DNA of 64,000 bases, from assembly GCF_034059295.1 (NCBI RefSeq), contig NZ_CP139141.1, positions 372,001 to 436,000 of the forward strand, given 5' to 3'. Positions 45,769 to 55,800 of this stretch are shown piece by piece. Positions within the stretch are counted from its first letter, which is position 1, and every line of letters begins with the position of its first letter. Under the pieces are notes generated by a model that searched no databases, was not told the origin of the DNA, and was given only the letters and a program-made list of their open reading frames with translations. The stretch is from Pseudomonas sp. HR96. Its GTDB lineage: Bacteria; Pseudomonadota; Gammaproteobacteria; Pseudomonadales; Pseudomonadaceae. A program made the position numbers and the translations under genes.

Positions 45769-46827
45769 ATGAAGCTAGTGCCACACCTGCTTGCCACCGC
45801 CCTCATCAGCTGCGCCTTGAGCGCCCCGGCTTTCGCCACCGAGCTCAAGCACTGGCCAGAACCCGCCGCCAAGCAGTTGGACGCCATGATTCAGGCGAAC
45901 GCCAACAAGGGCAACTTCGCGGTGTTCGACATGGACAACACCAGCTACCGCTACGATGTCGAAGAGTCGCTGCTGCCCTACCTGGAAAACAAGGGGCTGC
46001 TGACCCGCGACAAGCTCGACCCCTCGCTCAAGCTGATCCCGTTCAAGGACACCGCCGAGCACAAGGAAAGCCTGTTCAGCTACTACTACCGCCTGTGCGA
46101 AATCGACGACATGGTCTGCTACCCCTGGGTTGCCCAGGTCTTCTCCGGCTTCAGCCTGACCGAGCTCAAGGGCTACGTCGACGAGATGATGGCATCGGGC
46201 AAGGCGATCCCCACCAGCTATTTCGAAGGCGATGTGGTCAAGTCCCTCGATGTCTCGCCGCCCAAGGTGTTCACCGGCCAGACCGAGCTGTACAACAAGC
46301 TGATGGAGAACGGCATCGAGGTGTACGTGGTCACCGCCGCCTCCGAAGAGCTGGTGCGGATGATCGCGGCCGATCCGAAATACGGCTACAACGTCAAGCC
46401 GCAGAACGTGATCGGCGTCAGCACCCTGCTGAAGAACCCCGCCACGGGCGAGCTGACCACTGCGCGCAAGCAGATTGCCGCCGGCCACTATGACCCCAAG
46501 GCCAACATGGGCCTGGTGGTGACGCCATACCTGTGGACCCCGGCCACCTGGATGGCCGGCAAGCAGGCCGCGATCCTGACCTACATCGACCAATGGAAGA
46601 AACCGGTGCTGGTGGCCGGCGACACGCCGAGCAGCGATGGCTACATGCTGTTTCACAGCGTCGACGTGAACAAGGGCGGCGTGCACGTGTGGGTCAACCG
46701 CAAGGCCAAGTACATGGACCAGCTCAACGCAATGATCGAGCACAATGCCGCCGCCCAGGCCAAGGAAGGCTTGCCGGTGACGGCGGACAAGAATTGGGTG
46801 ATCGTCAAGCCCGAGGATATTCAATAG
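45769..46827 (+). CDS. pchP: Phosphorylcholine phosphatase (HAD superfamily)
   Basis: A 352-residue periplasmic HAD phosphatase. The signal peptide MKLVPHLLATALISCALSAP ends AFA before TELKHW. Motif I is FAVFDMDNTSYR, motif II VYVVTAASEE, and motif IV VLVAGDTPSSDG. The length and motif context match P. aeruginosa PchP, which releases choline from phosphorylcholine during growth on host or plant lipids. The start at 45769 follows GGGGAG; a start 27 bases upstream would add a polar leader. A composite repeat follows the gene. Confidence 0.85.
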   Translation: MKLVPHLLATALISCALSAPAFATELKHWPEPAAKQLDAMIQANANKGNFAVFDMDNTSYRYDVEESLLPYLENKGLLTRDKLDPSLKLIPFKDTAEHKESLFSYYYRLCEIDDMVCYPWVAQVFSGFSLTELKGYVDEMMASGKAIPTSYFEGDVVKSLDVSPPKVFTGQTELYNKLMENGIEVYVVTAASEELVRMIAADPKYGYNVKPQNVIGVSTLLKNPATGELTTARKQIAAGHYDPKANMGLVVTPYLWTPATWMAGKQAAILTYIDQWKKPVLVAGDTPSSDGYMLFHSVDVNKGGVHVWVNRKAKYMDQLNAMIEHNAAAQAKEGLPVTADKNWVIVKPEDIQ

Positions 46828-47147
46828 GCCCGAAACGGCTCGGGGGCCGGGGTTGATCTGTGGCCTTGCAGGTGAAGATGCGTCGCGGCCCTCGCCAGCT
46901 GCGCCGGCTCCTACGCCAACCTTGGCGACCGCAGATGACGTGGGAGGGGGCAAAGCCCGCGATAGGCCGCGCGGGCGGCCGGTGGCGGCCATATTGGACA
47001 TTTCGCCGGGCGCCCGAAGATCAAACCGGCCTGGCGGCCTCTCGGGGCTTTGCCCCTCCCACGTTTGTGCCGGCTACGTCGAATCAGTGTGCAACTCGAT
47101 TCGGCGTAGGAGCCGGCTAAGCTGGCGAGCACAATCTGCGCGGGGGC
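46828..47147. other. 320-base non-coding gap between pchP and ilvD
   Basis: No gene is recognisable here. The interval is mostly taken up by the nested palindromic element at 46891-47129. A partial GGCTCGGGGGCCGGGG motif also lies at 46837-46852. It separates convergent genes and probably serves as their terminator. Confidence 0.8.
46891..47129. repeat. Nested palindromic REP composite (BIME-like), copy f
   Basis: Outer arms of 27 bases (46891-46917, starting CTCGCCAGCT; 47103-47129) are complementary with two mismatches. Inside them, two REP-like copies face each other: GTGGGAGGGGGCAAAGCCCG at about 46939 and, inverted, CTCGGGGCTTTGCCCCTCCC at about 47041. The whole can fold into one cruciform of about 240 bases. 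No open frame or transposase is present, so it could also be a non-autonomous mobile element. Confidence 0.75.
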
Positions 47148-48989
47148 TTACAGCCCGTCGAGCATCGCCTTGTTGCGCACCGCGCCCTTGTCGGCGCTGG
47201 TCGCCAGCAGGGCATAGGCCTTCAGTGCCGTGGTCACCTTGCGTGGCCGCACTTCCACCGGCTTCCAGCCTTTCTTGTCCTGCTCGGCGCGGCGAGCAGC
47301 CAGCTCGTCGTCGCCGACCAGCAGGTTGATCGAGCGGTTGGGGATGTCGATCAACACCTTGTCGCCATCGCGCACCAGGCCGATCGCGCCACCGGCAGCG
47401 GCTTCCGGTGAGGCGTGGCCGATGGACAGGCCCGAGGTGCCGCCGGAGAAGCGGCCGTCGGTGAGCAGGGCGCAGGCCTTGCCCAGGCCTTTGGACTTCA
47501 GGTACGAGGTGGGGTAGAGCATTTCCTGCATGCCCGGGCCGCCTTTCGGGCCTTCGTAGCGGATGATCACGATGTCGCCGGCCTTGACCTCGTCGGCGAG
47601 GATGCCGCGTACGGCGCTGTCCTGGCTTTCGAAGATCTTTGCGTTGCCTTCGAACACATGGATCGACTCGTCGACGCCGGCGGTTTTCACCACGCAGCCG
47701 TCCATCGCGATGTTGCCGTACAGCACGGCCAGGCCGCCTTCCTTCGAGTAGGCGTGTTCGAAGCTGCGGATGCAGCCGTTCTCACGGTCGTCGTCCAGGG
47801 TCTCCCAGCGGGTCGACTGGCTGAAGGCGGTCTGCGTGGGGATGCCGGCCGGGCCGGCCTTGAAGAAGTGGTGCACGGCTTCATCGCCGGTCTGGGTGAT
47901 GTCCCACTTGGCGATGGCTTCTTCCATGCTGCGGCTGTGCACGGTCGGCAGGTCGGTGTGCAGCAGGCCGCCACGGGCCAGCGAGCCGAGGATGCTGAAG
48001 ATGCCGCCAGCGCGGTGGACGTCTTCCATGTGGTACTTCTGGATGTTCGGCGCGACCTTGCACAGCTGCGGGACGCTGCGCGAAAGGCGATCGATGTCGC
48101 GCAGGTCGAAGTCGATCTCGGCCTCCTGGGCGGCGGCCAGCAGGTGCAGGATGGTGTTGGTCGAGCCGCCCATGGCGATGTCGAGCATCATGGCGTTCTC
48201 GAACGCCTTGAAGTTGGCGATGTTGCGTGGCAGTACCGACTCGTCGTTGTCACCGTAGTAGCGCTGGCAGAGTTCGACGATGGTCCGTCCGGCCTGCAGG
48301 AACAGCTGCTCGCGGTCACTGTGGGTGGCCAGGGTCGAACCATTGCCGGGCAGGGCCAGGCCCAGCGCCTCGGTCAGGCAGTTCATGGAGTTGGCGGTGA
48401 ACATGCCGGAGCACGAACCGCAGGTCGGGCAGGCGCTGCGCTCGTACTCGGCGACCTTCTCGTCGGAGGCGCTGGAGTCGGCGGCGATGACCATGGCGTC
48501 GACCAGGTCGAGGCCGTGGCTGGCCAGCTTGGTCTTGCCGGCTTCCATCGGGCCGCCGGAAACGAAGATCACCGGGATGTTCAGGCGCAGGGCGGCCATC
48601 AGCATGCCGGGGGTGATCTTGTCGCAGTTGGAGATGCAGACGATGGCGTCGGCGCAGTGGGCGTTGACCATGTACTCGACCGAGTCGGCGATGATTTCGC
48701 GGCTGGGCAGCGAGTACAACATGCCGTCATGGCCCATGGCGATGCCGTCGTCCACGGCGATGGTGTTGAATTCCTTGGCCACGCCGCCGGCACGTTCGAT
48801 CTCGCGGGCGACCAGTTGGCCGAGGTCCTTGAGGTGCACATGGCCCGGCACGAATTGGGTGAAGGAGTTGGCGATCGCGATGATCGGCTTCTTGAAGTCG
48901 GCATCCTTCATGCCCGTGGCGCGCCAGAGTGCGCGGGCACCGGCCATGTTGCGGCCGTGGGTGGATGTTTTCGAACGATAGTCAGGCAT
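47148..48989 (-). CDS. ilvD: Dihydroxy-acid dehydratase
   Basis: A 613-residue Fe-S enzyme of valine/isoleucine synthesis. Cluster-binding cysteines are seen in [15 protein letters not shown] and [20 protein letters not shown]. The catalytic region [20 protein letters not shown] and the start [20 protein letters not shown] are highly typical. It supplies the same pathway as ilvA. Its upstream gap also holds the MgtE-like leader on the opposite strand. Confidence 0.97.
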   Translation of the reverse strand: MPDYRSKTSTHGRNMAGARALWRATGMKDADFKKPIIAIANSFTQFVPGHVHLKDLGQLVAREIERAGGVAKEFNTIAVDDGIAMGHDGMLYSLPSREIIADSVEYMVNAHCADAIVCISNCDKITPGMLMAALRLNIPVIFVSGGPMEAGKTKLASHGLDLVDAMVIAADSSASDEKVAEYERSACPTCGSCSGMFTANSMNCLTEALGLALPGNGSTLATHSDREQLFLQAGRTIVELCQRYYGDNDESVLPRNIANFKAFENAMMLDIAMGGSTNTILHLLAAAQEAEIDFDLRDIDRLSRSVPQLCKVAPNIQKYHMEDVHRAGGIFSILGSLARGGLLHTDLPTVHSRSMEEAIAKWDITQTGDEAVHHFFKAGPAGIPTQTAFSQSTRWETLDDDRENGCIRSFEHAYSKEGGLAVLYGNIAMDGCVVKTAGVDESIHVFEGNAKIFESQDSAVRGILADEVKAGDIVIIRYEGPKGGPGMQEMLYPTSYLKSKGLGKACALLTDGRFSGGTSGLSIGHASPEAAAGGAIGLVRDGDKVLIDIPNRSINLLVGDDELAARRAEQDKKGWKPVEVRPRKVTTALKAYALLATSADKGAVRNKAMLDGL

Positions 48990-49321
48990 GGAGCACTCCG
49001 GGCGGCTAATCAGGTTTCAGGTTGGGAGTGAGCTTCTCTTGTCTGGCTCAGGTAGCAGATGGCTGCCTGGTACGGATGTGGCCGACAACACTGCGGGATC
49101 ACCGCTGGCTCGGCCTGAGCTCATAAACCCGCCGGGGGATGATGGCGATGAATGAATCGATTCTACACCGCTGGCGCCAGGAAGGAACGGCAGCGGGCGA
49201 ATGGCTGCCTGGCGCGGCAGGGTGTTTCATCGACTTTTCCCATATATTGGACTTTTTTGTAGGAAAAATTACCGCGATTTGTAGGGCATTTCTGAAAATG
49301 CACCCAGGGGGTGCGATGCGC
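48990..49321. other. ilvD upstream region with overlapping hairpins
   Basis: No convincing gene. An AT-rich block at about 49238-49275 (CCATATATTGG, TTTTTTGTAGGAAAAATT) probably carries the ilvD promoter on the minus strand. Two small palindromes follow: GCATTT-CTGA-AAATGC (49286-49301) and GCACCC-AGG-GGGTGC (49300-49314). They share a base and end just before the MgtE-like promoter, so they may be operator or upstream-activator sites. Confidence 0.5.
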
Positions 49322-49349
49322 TTGTCATGCCCCCCAGCCTCTGTACTAT
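49322..49349 (+). promoter_or_regulatory. Sigma-70-type promoter of the MgtE-like gene
   Basis: -35 TTGTCA (49322-49327) and -10 TACTAT (49344-49349) are spaced 16 bases apart. Transcription from about 49356 would give a leader of nearly 160 bases before the transporter start. The leader contains hairpin GCCGCATGTGCGGC at 49357-49370, a short ORF, and further hairpins. Confidence 0.6.
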
Positions 49350-49389
49350 TCCGCCCGCCGCATGTGCGGCTTCAGAGATCCAAGGCGAC

Positions 49390-49455
49390 ATGGACCTTCC
49401 AGGTTTACGACCTTCAACTTTACCCTTACCGCTGCCGCGGTGGGCCTGCCTGTGA
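49390..49455 (+). CDS. Proline-rich leader peptide of the MgtE-like gene (candidate)
   Basis: A 21-codon ORF in the mRNA leader. It starts MDLPGLRP and continues with an LPLPLP run; prolines are at positions 4, 8, 12, 14 and 16. AAGG lies four bases upstream of the ATG. Proline-rich leader peptides control Mg2+ transporter genes in enterobacteria (mgtL upstream of mgtA), where slow translation of Pro codons changes leader folding. The peptide has no sequence identity claim to MgtL beyond Pro richness. Conservation in other strains would settle it. Confidence 0.45.
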   Translation: MDLPGLRPSTLPLPLPRWACL

Positions 49456-49462
49456 GCTGAAT

Positions 49463-49508
49463 CGGCGCTAGCCGAGTTCTTGCGGGCACCTGCCGTGGTG
49501 CCCGGAGA
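49463..49508 (+). promoter_or_regulatory. Tandem hairpins sequestering the MgtE-like gene's translation start region
   Basis: CGGC-GCTA-GCCG (49463-49474) and GGGCACC-TGCCGT-GGTGCCC (49484-49503) lie between the leader ORF stop and the GGAGA ribosome-binding site, which begins directly at the foot of the second stem. The layout suits control of transcription or translation by the upstream peptide. Confidence 0.45.
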
Positions 49509-49513
49509 ATGCA

Positions 49514-50311
49514 ATGACCAGCACGACTTTCGACTACACCCCTCGCCACCTCGGCGACGGCGCCCAGCCCCTGCCGCCCGCCGCGCAGGCCCAGCTGGAC
49601 GAACTGCATCAGGAAATCACCCTGATGATCGGCCACTACAACTCGCTCAGCGACCTGGTCGCCCGTGATCCGGCGGCGGCGCAGAACATGGACCGGCCCG
49701 CCGTGGCGGTGGCGGTGGCCGAAGCCACCGAAGACTTCCACAAGGGCGCCTTGATCAGCACGCCGCTGGGCAACCTGAAGACCGCCACCGTCGGCCTGCT
49801 CTACCGCAAGCGCGTGCTGTGGCTGGTGTTGCTGGTGTTCGGCAACCTGTTCTCGGGTGCCGGCATCGCCGCCTTCGAAGACGTCATCGCCTCGCACATC
49901 GCTCTGGTGTTCTTCCTGCCCCTGCTGGTGGACAGCGGCGGCAACGCCGGCGCGCAGTCGGCCACACTGATGGTGCGGGCACTGGCCACCGGCGAGGTCA
50001 TACTCAAGGATTGGCTCAAGCTGCTGGGTCGGGAATGTTTCGTGGCTCTGGGCCTGGGCTTGACCATGGCGGTGGCGGTGGCCTCGCTGGGCCTGCTGCG
50101 TGGCGGCGTCGACATCGCGCTGATCGTTTCCTGCAGCATGATGATCATCGTTCTGCTGGGCAGCCTGATCGGCATGAGCCTGCCGTTCCTGCTGAGCCGC
50201 ATGAAGCTCGACCCGGCCACCGCCAGCGGCCCGTTGATCACCTCGATCGCCGATGCCGCCGGGGTGCTGGTGTACTTCGGCATCGCTTCGCAGGTGCTGG
50301 AACTGGCCTGA
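49514..50311 (+). CDS. MgtE-like divalent cation (Mg2+) transporter, membrane domain only
   Basis: A 265-residue protein. A soluble N-terminal part of about 95 residues (HQEITLMIGHYNSLSDLVAR) precedes five helices of the MgtE/SLC41 membrane domain, with FFLPLLVDSGGNAGAQSATL (the Mg2+-pore motif), ATGEVILKDW, and a final PLITSIADAAGVLVYFGIA. Full-length MgtE has an N domain and two CBS domains that gate the channel; these are absent. Magnesium or cobalt transport is likely. The start is behind CCCGGAGAATGCA. Confidence 0.85.
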   Translation: MTSTTFDYTPRHLGDGAQPLPPAAQAQLDELHQEITLMIGHYNSLSDLVARDPAAAQNMDRPAVAVAVAEATEDFHKGALISTPLGNLKTATVGLLYRKRVLWLVLLVFGNLFSGAGIAAFEDVIASHIALVFFLPLLVDSGGNAGAQSATLMVRALATGEVILKDWLKLLGRECFVALGLGLTMAVAVASLGLLRGGVDIALIVSCSMMIIVLLGSLIGMSLPFLLSRMKLDPATASGPLITSIADAAGVLVYFGIASQVLELA

Positions 50312-50336
50312 GCCCGAGCCATCACCTGCTGGCCGA

Positions 50337-51533
50337 TCAGCTGTTGGGCAGCAGGCGGCAGGTGATGCTCTTGATGTAGCGAGTTTCGACGATGGCCGGG
50401 TGCACCGGATGGTCCGGGCCCTGGCCGCCGCGCTCGAGCAGCTGGATATTGCGGTCCAGGTGGCGGGCGCTGGTCAGCAGGATATTCTGCAGGTCGTCTT
50501 CGGGCAGGTGCATCGAGCAGGAGGCGCTGACCAGAATGCCGTCCTTGCTGAGCAGGCGCATGGCTTGCTCGTTGAGACGGCGGTAGGCGCCTTCACCGTT
50601 TTTCAGGTCTTTCTTGCGCTTGATGAAGGCAGGCGGGTCGGCGACGATCACGTCGAAGCGTTCCTCGGCCGCTTTCAGCTCCTTGAGCGCTTCGAACACA
50701 TCGCCTTCCACGCAGGTCATTTTTTCACCAATGCCGTTCAACGCGGCGTTGCGTTCGACACCGTCGAGGGCAAAGCCCGAGGCGTCGACGCAAAACACTT
50801 CACTGGCGCCGAACGCGCCGGCCTGCACGCCCCAGCCGCCGATGTAGCTGAACAGGTCGAGCACACGCTTGCCCTTGACGTAGGGCGCCAGGCGCGCGCG
50901 GTTCATGCGGTGGTCGTAGAACCAGCCAGTCTTCTGGCCTTCCATCACCGGGGCTTCGAATTTGACGCCGTTCTCTTCCAGTGCGACCCACTCCGGCACC
51001 ACGCCGAAGGCGGTCTCGACATAACGCTCCAGGCCTTCGGCGTCACGCGCCGCCGAATCGTTCTTGAACAGGATGCCGCTGGGCTTGATCACCTGGATCA
51101 GCGCCGCCATGACGTCGGCCTTGTGCTGCTCCATGGTCGCCGAGGCCAGCTGCACCACGAGGATATCGCCGAAGCGGTCGACCACCAGGCCGGGCATCAG
51201 GTCCGAATCACCGTACACCAGGCGATAGAACGGCTTGTCGAACAGGCGCTCGCGCAGCGACAGGGCCACGTTGAGGCGATGCACCAGCAGCGACTTGTCC
51301 AGCATCAGCTTGGCGTCACGGGACAACAGGCGTGCGCAGATGAGGTTGTTCGGGCTCATGGCCACGACGCCCAGCGGCTTGCCGCCCGCCGCCTCGAGAA
51401 TGGCCTGGTCGCCGGCCTTGAAGCCATGCAGCGGGGTGGCGGCAACGTCGATCTCGTTGCTGTACACCCACAGGTGACCGTTGCGCAGGCGCCGGTCGGC
51501 ATTGGGTTTCAGGCGAAGGCTGGGCAGGGACAT
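50337..51533 (-). CDS. rlmI: 23S rRNA (cytosine-C5) methyltransferase, RlmI type
   Basis: A 398-residue class I SAM methyltransferase. The N-terminal PUA domain (LRLKPNADRRLRNGHLWVYS) binds rRNA, and the catalytic domain has VLDLFSYIGGWGVQAGAFGA, VADPPAFIKRKKDL and a late SCSMHL cysteine. This architecture matches RlmI, which makes m5C1962 in 23S rRNA. The ATG at 51533 has GGAG eight bases upstream; earlier in-frame codons are unsupported. Confidence 0.85.
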   Translation of the reverse strand: MSLPSLRLKPNADRRLRNGHLWVYSNEIDVAATPLHGFKAGDQAILEAAGGKPLGVVAMSPNNLICARLLSRDAKLMLDKSLLVHRLNVALSLRERLFDKPFYRLVYGDSDLMPGLVVDRFGDILVVQLASATMEQHKADVMAALIQVIKPSGILFKNDSAARDAEGLERYVETAFGVVPEWVALEENGVKFEAPVMEGQKTGWFYDHRMNRARLAPYVKGKRVLDLFSYIGGWGVQAGAFGASEVFCVDASGFALDGVERNAALNGIGEKMTCVEGDVFEALKELKAAEERFDVIVADPPAFIKRKKDLKNGEGAYRRLNEQAMRLLSKDGILVSASCSMHLPEDDLQNILLTSARHLDRNIQLLERGGQGPDHPVHPAIVETRYIKSITCRLLPNS

Positions 51534-51583
51534 GACGTCGCTCCGGAAAAAAGAGCGGGAGTATAACATTGATGCTCTCGGCC

Positions 51584-51615
51584 GATGTGGCAGGGGCACA
51601 GCCCCCCGAGCTTTT
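51584..51615. repeat. REP-like element, partial copy g
   Basis: GATGTGGCAGGGGCACAGCC then CCCCGAGC keeps the palindromic core of the family but lacks the GAGAGGCC tail. It lies between the divergent rlmI and HDOD genes, unlike most copies. Confidence 0.55.
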
Positions 51616-51768
51616 CACCCCCCTGGCCAACTACTGCTAGGGTGAAGCAAGGCAGCACCCTATCAAAGCTCACCCTGGCCCCGGCAGGCTTCATGACATT
51701 TGCCGGGCGGTTATCACTAAAGCTGACGAAACGGTTAAAATCGTCCCTCAGCCCAGAGTACGCGACCC

Positions 51769-52635
51769 ATGTCCCAAGAGCTTTCCGCCGAGCAGATCCA
51801 AGAGGCCCTGCAAGGCATCAGTGTGCCTCCACAACCGCAGATCATGGTCGACCTGCAGATGGAACAGTACATGCCCGACCCCGACCTGGACGTCATCGCC
51901 CGCCTGATCGCCCAGGACCCGGGGCTCTCGGGGGCCCTGCTGAAACTGGTGAACTCCCCGCATTACGGCCTCAGCAACAAGATCGCCTCGATCCAGAAAG
52001 CCGTGAACCTGCTCGGCAGCCGCTCGGTGATCAACCTGATCAACGCGCAGTCCATTCGCGGCGAGATGAGCGACGAGACCATCGTTACCCTCAACCGCTT
52101 CTGGGACACCGCCCAGGATGTGGCCTTGACCTGCCTGACCCTGGCCAAGCGCATCGGTACCCAGGCCACCGACGAGGCCTACGCCCTGGGCCTGTTCCAC
52201 GATTGCGGCGTGCCGCTGATGCTCAAGCGCTTCCCCGACTACATGAGCGTGCTCGAACAGGCCTACGCCCAGGCCGGCCCGGATTGCCGGGTGGTCGACA
52301 CGGAAAACCGCGTGTTCAACACCAACCACGCGGTGGTGGGCTACTACACGGCCAAGTCCTGGCGCCTGCCCGAGCACCTGGGCAGCGCCATCGCCAACCA
52401 CCACAACGCCCTGTCGATCTTCAGCGACGACAGCAACCGCAACAGCCAGCTGAAGAACCTGCTGTCGATCCTGAAGATGGCCGAGCACATCTGCGCGTCC
52501 TATCGGGTGCTTGGCAATCAGCAGGAAGACCATGAGTGGGACAGCATCGGCCACCTGATCCTCGATTACGTCGGCCTGTCGGACTACGACTTCGAAAACC
52601 TGCGCGAATCGATCCGCGAACTGGGTGTACGCTGA
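51769..52635 (+). CDS. HDOD-domain signalling protein
   Basis: A 288-residue single HDOD domain. Family features include [57 protein letters not shown] and [22 protein letters not shown] proteins usually lack phosphodiesterase residues and act as scaffolds in stress or second-messenger responses. The target is unknown. The preceding 235 bases hold a partial repeat, a CCCGGCA/TGCCGGG hairpin and an AT-rich stretch (GGTTAAAATCG) that is probably the promoter. Confidence 0.85.
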   Translation: MSQELSAEQIQEALQGISVPPQPQIMVDLQMEQYMPDPDLDVIARLIAQDPGLSGALLKLVNSPHYGLSNKIASIQKAVNLLGSRSVINLINAQSIRGEMSDETIVTLNRFWDTAQDVALTCLTLAKRIGTQATDEAYALGLFHDCGVPLMLKRFPDYMSVLEQAYAQAGPDCRVVDTENRVFNTNHAVVGYYTAKSWRLPEHLGSAIANHHNALSIFSDDSNRNSQLKNLLSILKMAEHICASYRVLGNQQEDHEWDSIGHLILDYVGLSDYDFENLRESIRELGVR

Positions 52636-52666
52636 CACCCGCCCTTGTTTACGAGCCTTGCTGTCC

Positions 52667-53479
52667 ATGCCTGAACTGCCAGAAGTCGAAACCACCCGTC
52701 GCGGTATCGCCCCCCACCTTGAAGGCCAGCGGGTCAGTCGCGTGATCGTGCGCGATCGGCGGCTGCGCTGGCCGATCCCCGAAGACCTGGACGTCAGCTT
52801 GTCCGGCCAGCGCATCGTCGCGGTCGAGCGGCGCGCCAAGTACCTGCTGATCAACGCCGAGGTCGGCACCTTGATCAGTCACCTGGGTATGTCAGGCAAC
52901 CTGCGGCTGGTGGAGGCGGGCCTGCCGGCGCTCAAGCATGAGCACGTCGACATCGAGCTGGAGTCCGGGCTGGCCCTGCGCTACACCGACCCGCGGCGTT
53001 TCGGCGCGATGCTCTGGAGCCATGACCCGCACAACCACGAACTGCTGCTGCGCCTGGGGCCGGAGCCGTTGACCGAGCTGTTCGACGGCGAGCGGCTGTT
53101 CCAGCTGTCGCGCGGGCGCAGCATGGCGGTCAAGCCGTTCATCATGGACAACGCGGTGGTGGTGGGCGTGGGCAACATCTACGCGACCGAGGCGTTGTTC
53201 GCCGCCGGCATCGACCCGCGACGCGAGGCGGGGGGCATTTCCCGGGCGCGTTATCTGAAGCTGGCCATCGAGATCAAGCGCATTCTGACCCACGCCATCG
53301 AGCGCGGCGGTACCACCTTGCGCGACTTTATCGGCGGTGATGGCCAGCCCGGCTACTTCCAGCAGGAGCTGTTCGCCTACGGCCGCGGCGCAGAGCCTTG
53401 CAAGGTATGTGGCACGTTGCTGCGCGAGGTCAAGCTGGGGCAGCGCGCCAGTGTGTTCTGCCCGCGCTGCCAGAAATAA
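52667..53479 (+). CDS. mutM: Formamidopyrimidine-DNA glycosylase
   Basis: A 270-residue base-excision repair enzyme that removes 8-oxoguanine. The catalytic N-terminus [13 protein letters not shown] (Pro2, Glu3 after Met removal), the helix-two-turn-helix and the C-terminal zinc finger CKVCGTLL followed by CPRCQK are all intact. [20 protein letters not shown] is the conserved H2TH region. It follows the HDOD gene by 31 bases. Confidence 0.96.
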   Translation: MPELPEVETTRRGIAPHLEGQRVSRVIVRDRRLRWPIPEDLDVSLSGQRIVAVERRAKYLLINAEVGTLISHLGMSGNLRLVEAGLPALKHEHVDIELESGLALRYTDPRRFGAMLWSHDPHNHELLLRLGPEPLTELFDGERLFQLSRGRSMAVKPFIMDNAVVVGVGNIYATEALFAAGIDPRREAGGISRARYLKLAIEIKRILTHAIERGGTTLRDFIGGDGQPGYFQQELFAYGRGAEPCKVCGTLLREVKLGQRASVFCPRCQK

Positions 53480-53506
53480 ACGCTGGAAACGATGGCGGGG
53501 CCGGGC

Positions 53507-53534
53507 CTGACAATGGCGTGGACACTGATATAGT
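53507..53534 (+). promoter_or_regulatory. Promoter of the small membrane protein gene
   Basis: CTGACA (53507-53512) and TATAGT (53529-53534), 16 bases apart, lie 55 bases before the next start in the mutM downstream gap. Confidence 0.55.
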
Positions 53535-53588
53535 AAACGCCATATCCCGTCCCCCGTTTCGCTGTCCATTGAGCAGAAGGATTGTGTC

Positions 53589-53942
53589 ATGAACGTTTTC
53601 CGCGTCCTCTCGGTCGTGCTGGTTCTGAGCCTTGGCCTGCAGGCATTGCCTGCCGCCGCGATGCAGTCCGCGAGCCCCGCGCCGGACACCGCCAGTGGCG
53701 ACCCGACCTACACCATCCAAAATCCGCCAGCCTACGCGATGATCGGCGACCTGGTGATCGCCCGGCCATTGCTGATCGCGGCGACGGCCATCGGCGCGGT
53801 GCTGTTCGTGGTGGCGCTGCCGTTCGCCGCGCTGGGCGGCAACGTCAAGGAGACGGGCAAGGCGCTGGTGGTCGACCCGGGGCGTGCGGCGTTCGTGCGC
53901 TGCCTTGGCTGCACCACCGAAGGCGATGCCAGCCAGCCCTGA
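53589..53942 (+). CDS. Small exported/membrane protein of unknown function
   Basis: A 117-residue protein. A signal peptide ([20 protein letters not shown] ending PAAA) is followed by a short polar region and a single membrane helix ([23 protein letters not shown]). The C-terminus has [10 protein letters not shown], a possible CxxC pair. Pseudomonas relatives are sometimes labelled multidrug transporter, which a protein of this size cannot support. AAGGA lies upstream of the ATG. It has its own promoter and is convergent with the ferredoxin gene. Confidence 0.75.
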   Translation: MNVFRVLSVVLVLSLGLQALPAAAMQSASPAPDTASGDPTYTIQNPPAYAMIGDLVIARPLLIAATAIGAVLFVVALPFAALGGNVKETGKALVVDPGRAAFVRCLGCTTEGDASQP

Positions 53943-53951
53943 GGGCTGGCG

Positions 53952-54257
<306 letters not shown>

Positions 54258-54334
54258 TCAGGCGTTTGAAATGAAGATATGCGCGATATTGTGCCCCATT
54301 GGCGCCCGCAGTGCACGCGGGCGCCAACCGCCGG

Positions 54335-54997
<663 letters not shown>

Positions 54998-55093
54998 TCA
55001 CTGCGCAGGCTCGCAGCTTCCAGGCAGCCAAAGTGCACGCCATGGTCGATACTTCGTAAGATGTACCATCCCGATCAGAGGTTGCCGCACCCC

Positions 55094-55765
55094 ATGGTTC
55101 AACGACTCAAGACCCGCGAGCGCATCGTGCAGAACAGCCTGGAGCTGTTCAACCGGCAGGGCGAGCGCAGCGTCAGCACCAACCATATTGCGGCGCATAT
55201 GGAGATGTCGCCGGGCAACCTCTATTACCATTTTGCCAACAAGCAGGAGATCGTCGCGGTCCTGTTCGAGCAATTTCAGGCCAAGGTCGAGGGCTTCCTG
55301 CAACTGCCCGAAGGTCGAGTACCGACCATCGACGACATGCGCGACTATCTGCTGGCACTGCTCGAAGTGATGTGGAGTTATCGTTTCTTCTACCGCGACC
55401 TCGAGCACCTGCTCGAAAGCGACCCGGCGCTGACCGCACGCTATCAGCAGTTCACCCGGCGTTGCCTGCATCAGGGCCAGGCGATCTATGCCGGATTTGT
55501 CGAGGCGGGCATCCTGCGCCTCGATGCAGTCGGGCTCGAGGCCTTGGCGCTGAACGCCTGGATCGTCCTGACTGCCTGGATCCGCCATCTCTGCACCTCG
55601 TCGGCACCCACTGCCCGGCTCGACGAGCAGGCGCTCAAGCGCGGGGTGTACCAGGTGCTGATGCTACAGAGCGGGTACATCACCGCGCCTTGGGGGCAAG
55701 CGGTGCAGGCGCTGGCCGAAGAATTTTACGTGCCGCTGAACCTGCTGCACCCCGCCGGGGCCTAA
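55094..55765 (+). CDS. TetR/AcrR-family transcriptional regulator
   Basis: A 223-residue TetR regulator. The HTH spans about residues 8-50 (RERIVQNSLELFNRQGERSV, then TNHIAAHMEMSPGNLYYHFA). The C-terminal domain is helical and hydrophobic. The ATG at 55094 is preceded by GAGGTTGCCGCACCCC; another in-frame ATG at 55061 is possible. It precedes sseA by 35 bases. The target is unknown. Confidence 0.85.
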   Translation: MVQRLKTRERIVQNSLELFNRQGERSVSTNHIAAHMEMSPGNLYYHFANKQEIVAVLFEQFQAKVEGFLQLPEGRVPTIDDMRDYLLALLEVMWSYRFFYRDLEHLLESDPALTARYQQFTRRCLHQGQAIYAGFVEAGILRLDAVGLEALALNAWIVLTAWIRHLCTSSAPTARLDEQALKRGVYQVLMLQSGYITAPWGQAVQALAEEFYVPLNLLHPAGA

Positions 55766-55800
55766 TCGAACAACAAATCGTCCACCATTGAGAGGCCATC

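Noticed and set aside
47415..49031. Plus-strand frame of 538 codons across ilvD
   Set aside because: Antisense to ilvD, which is unmistakable; no family similarity was seen.
49139..49471. 110-codon ORF across the ilvD/MgtE-like gap
   Set aside because: It spans the promoter and leader of the MgtE-like gene and ends before the transporter, with low-complexity mixed composition. The 21-codon leader ORF in another frame is better placed.
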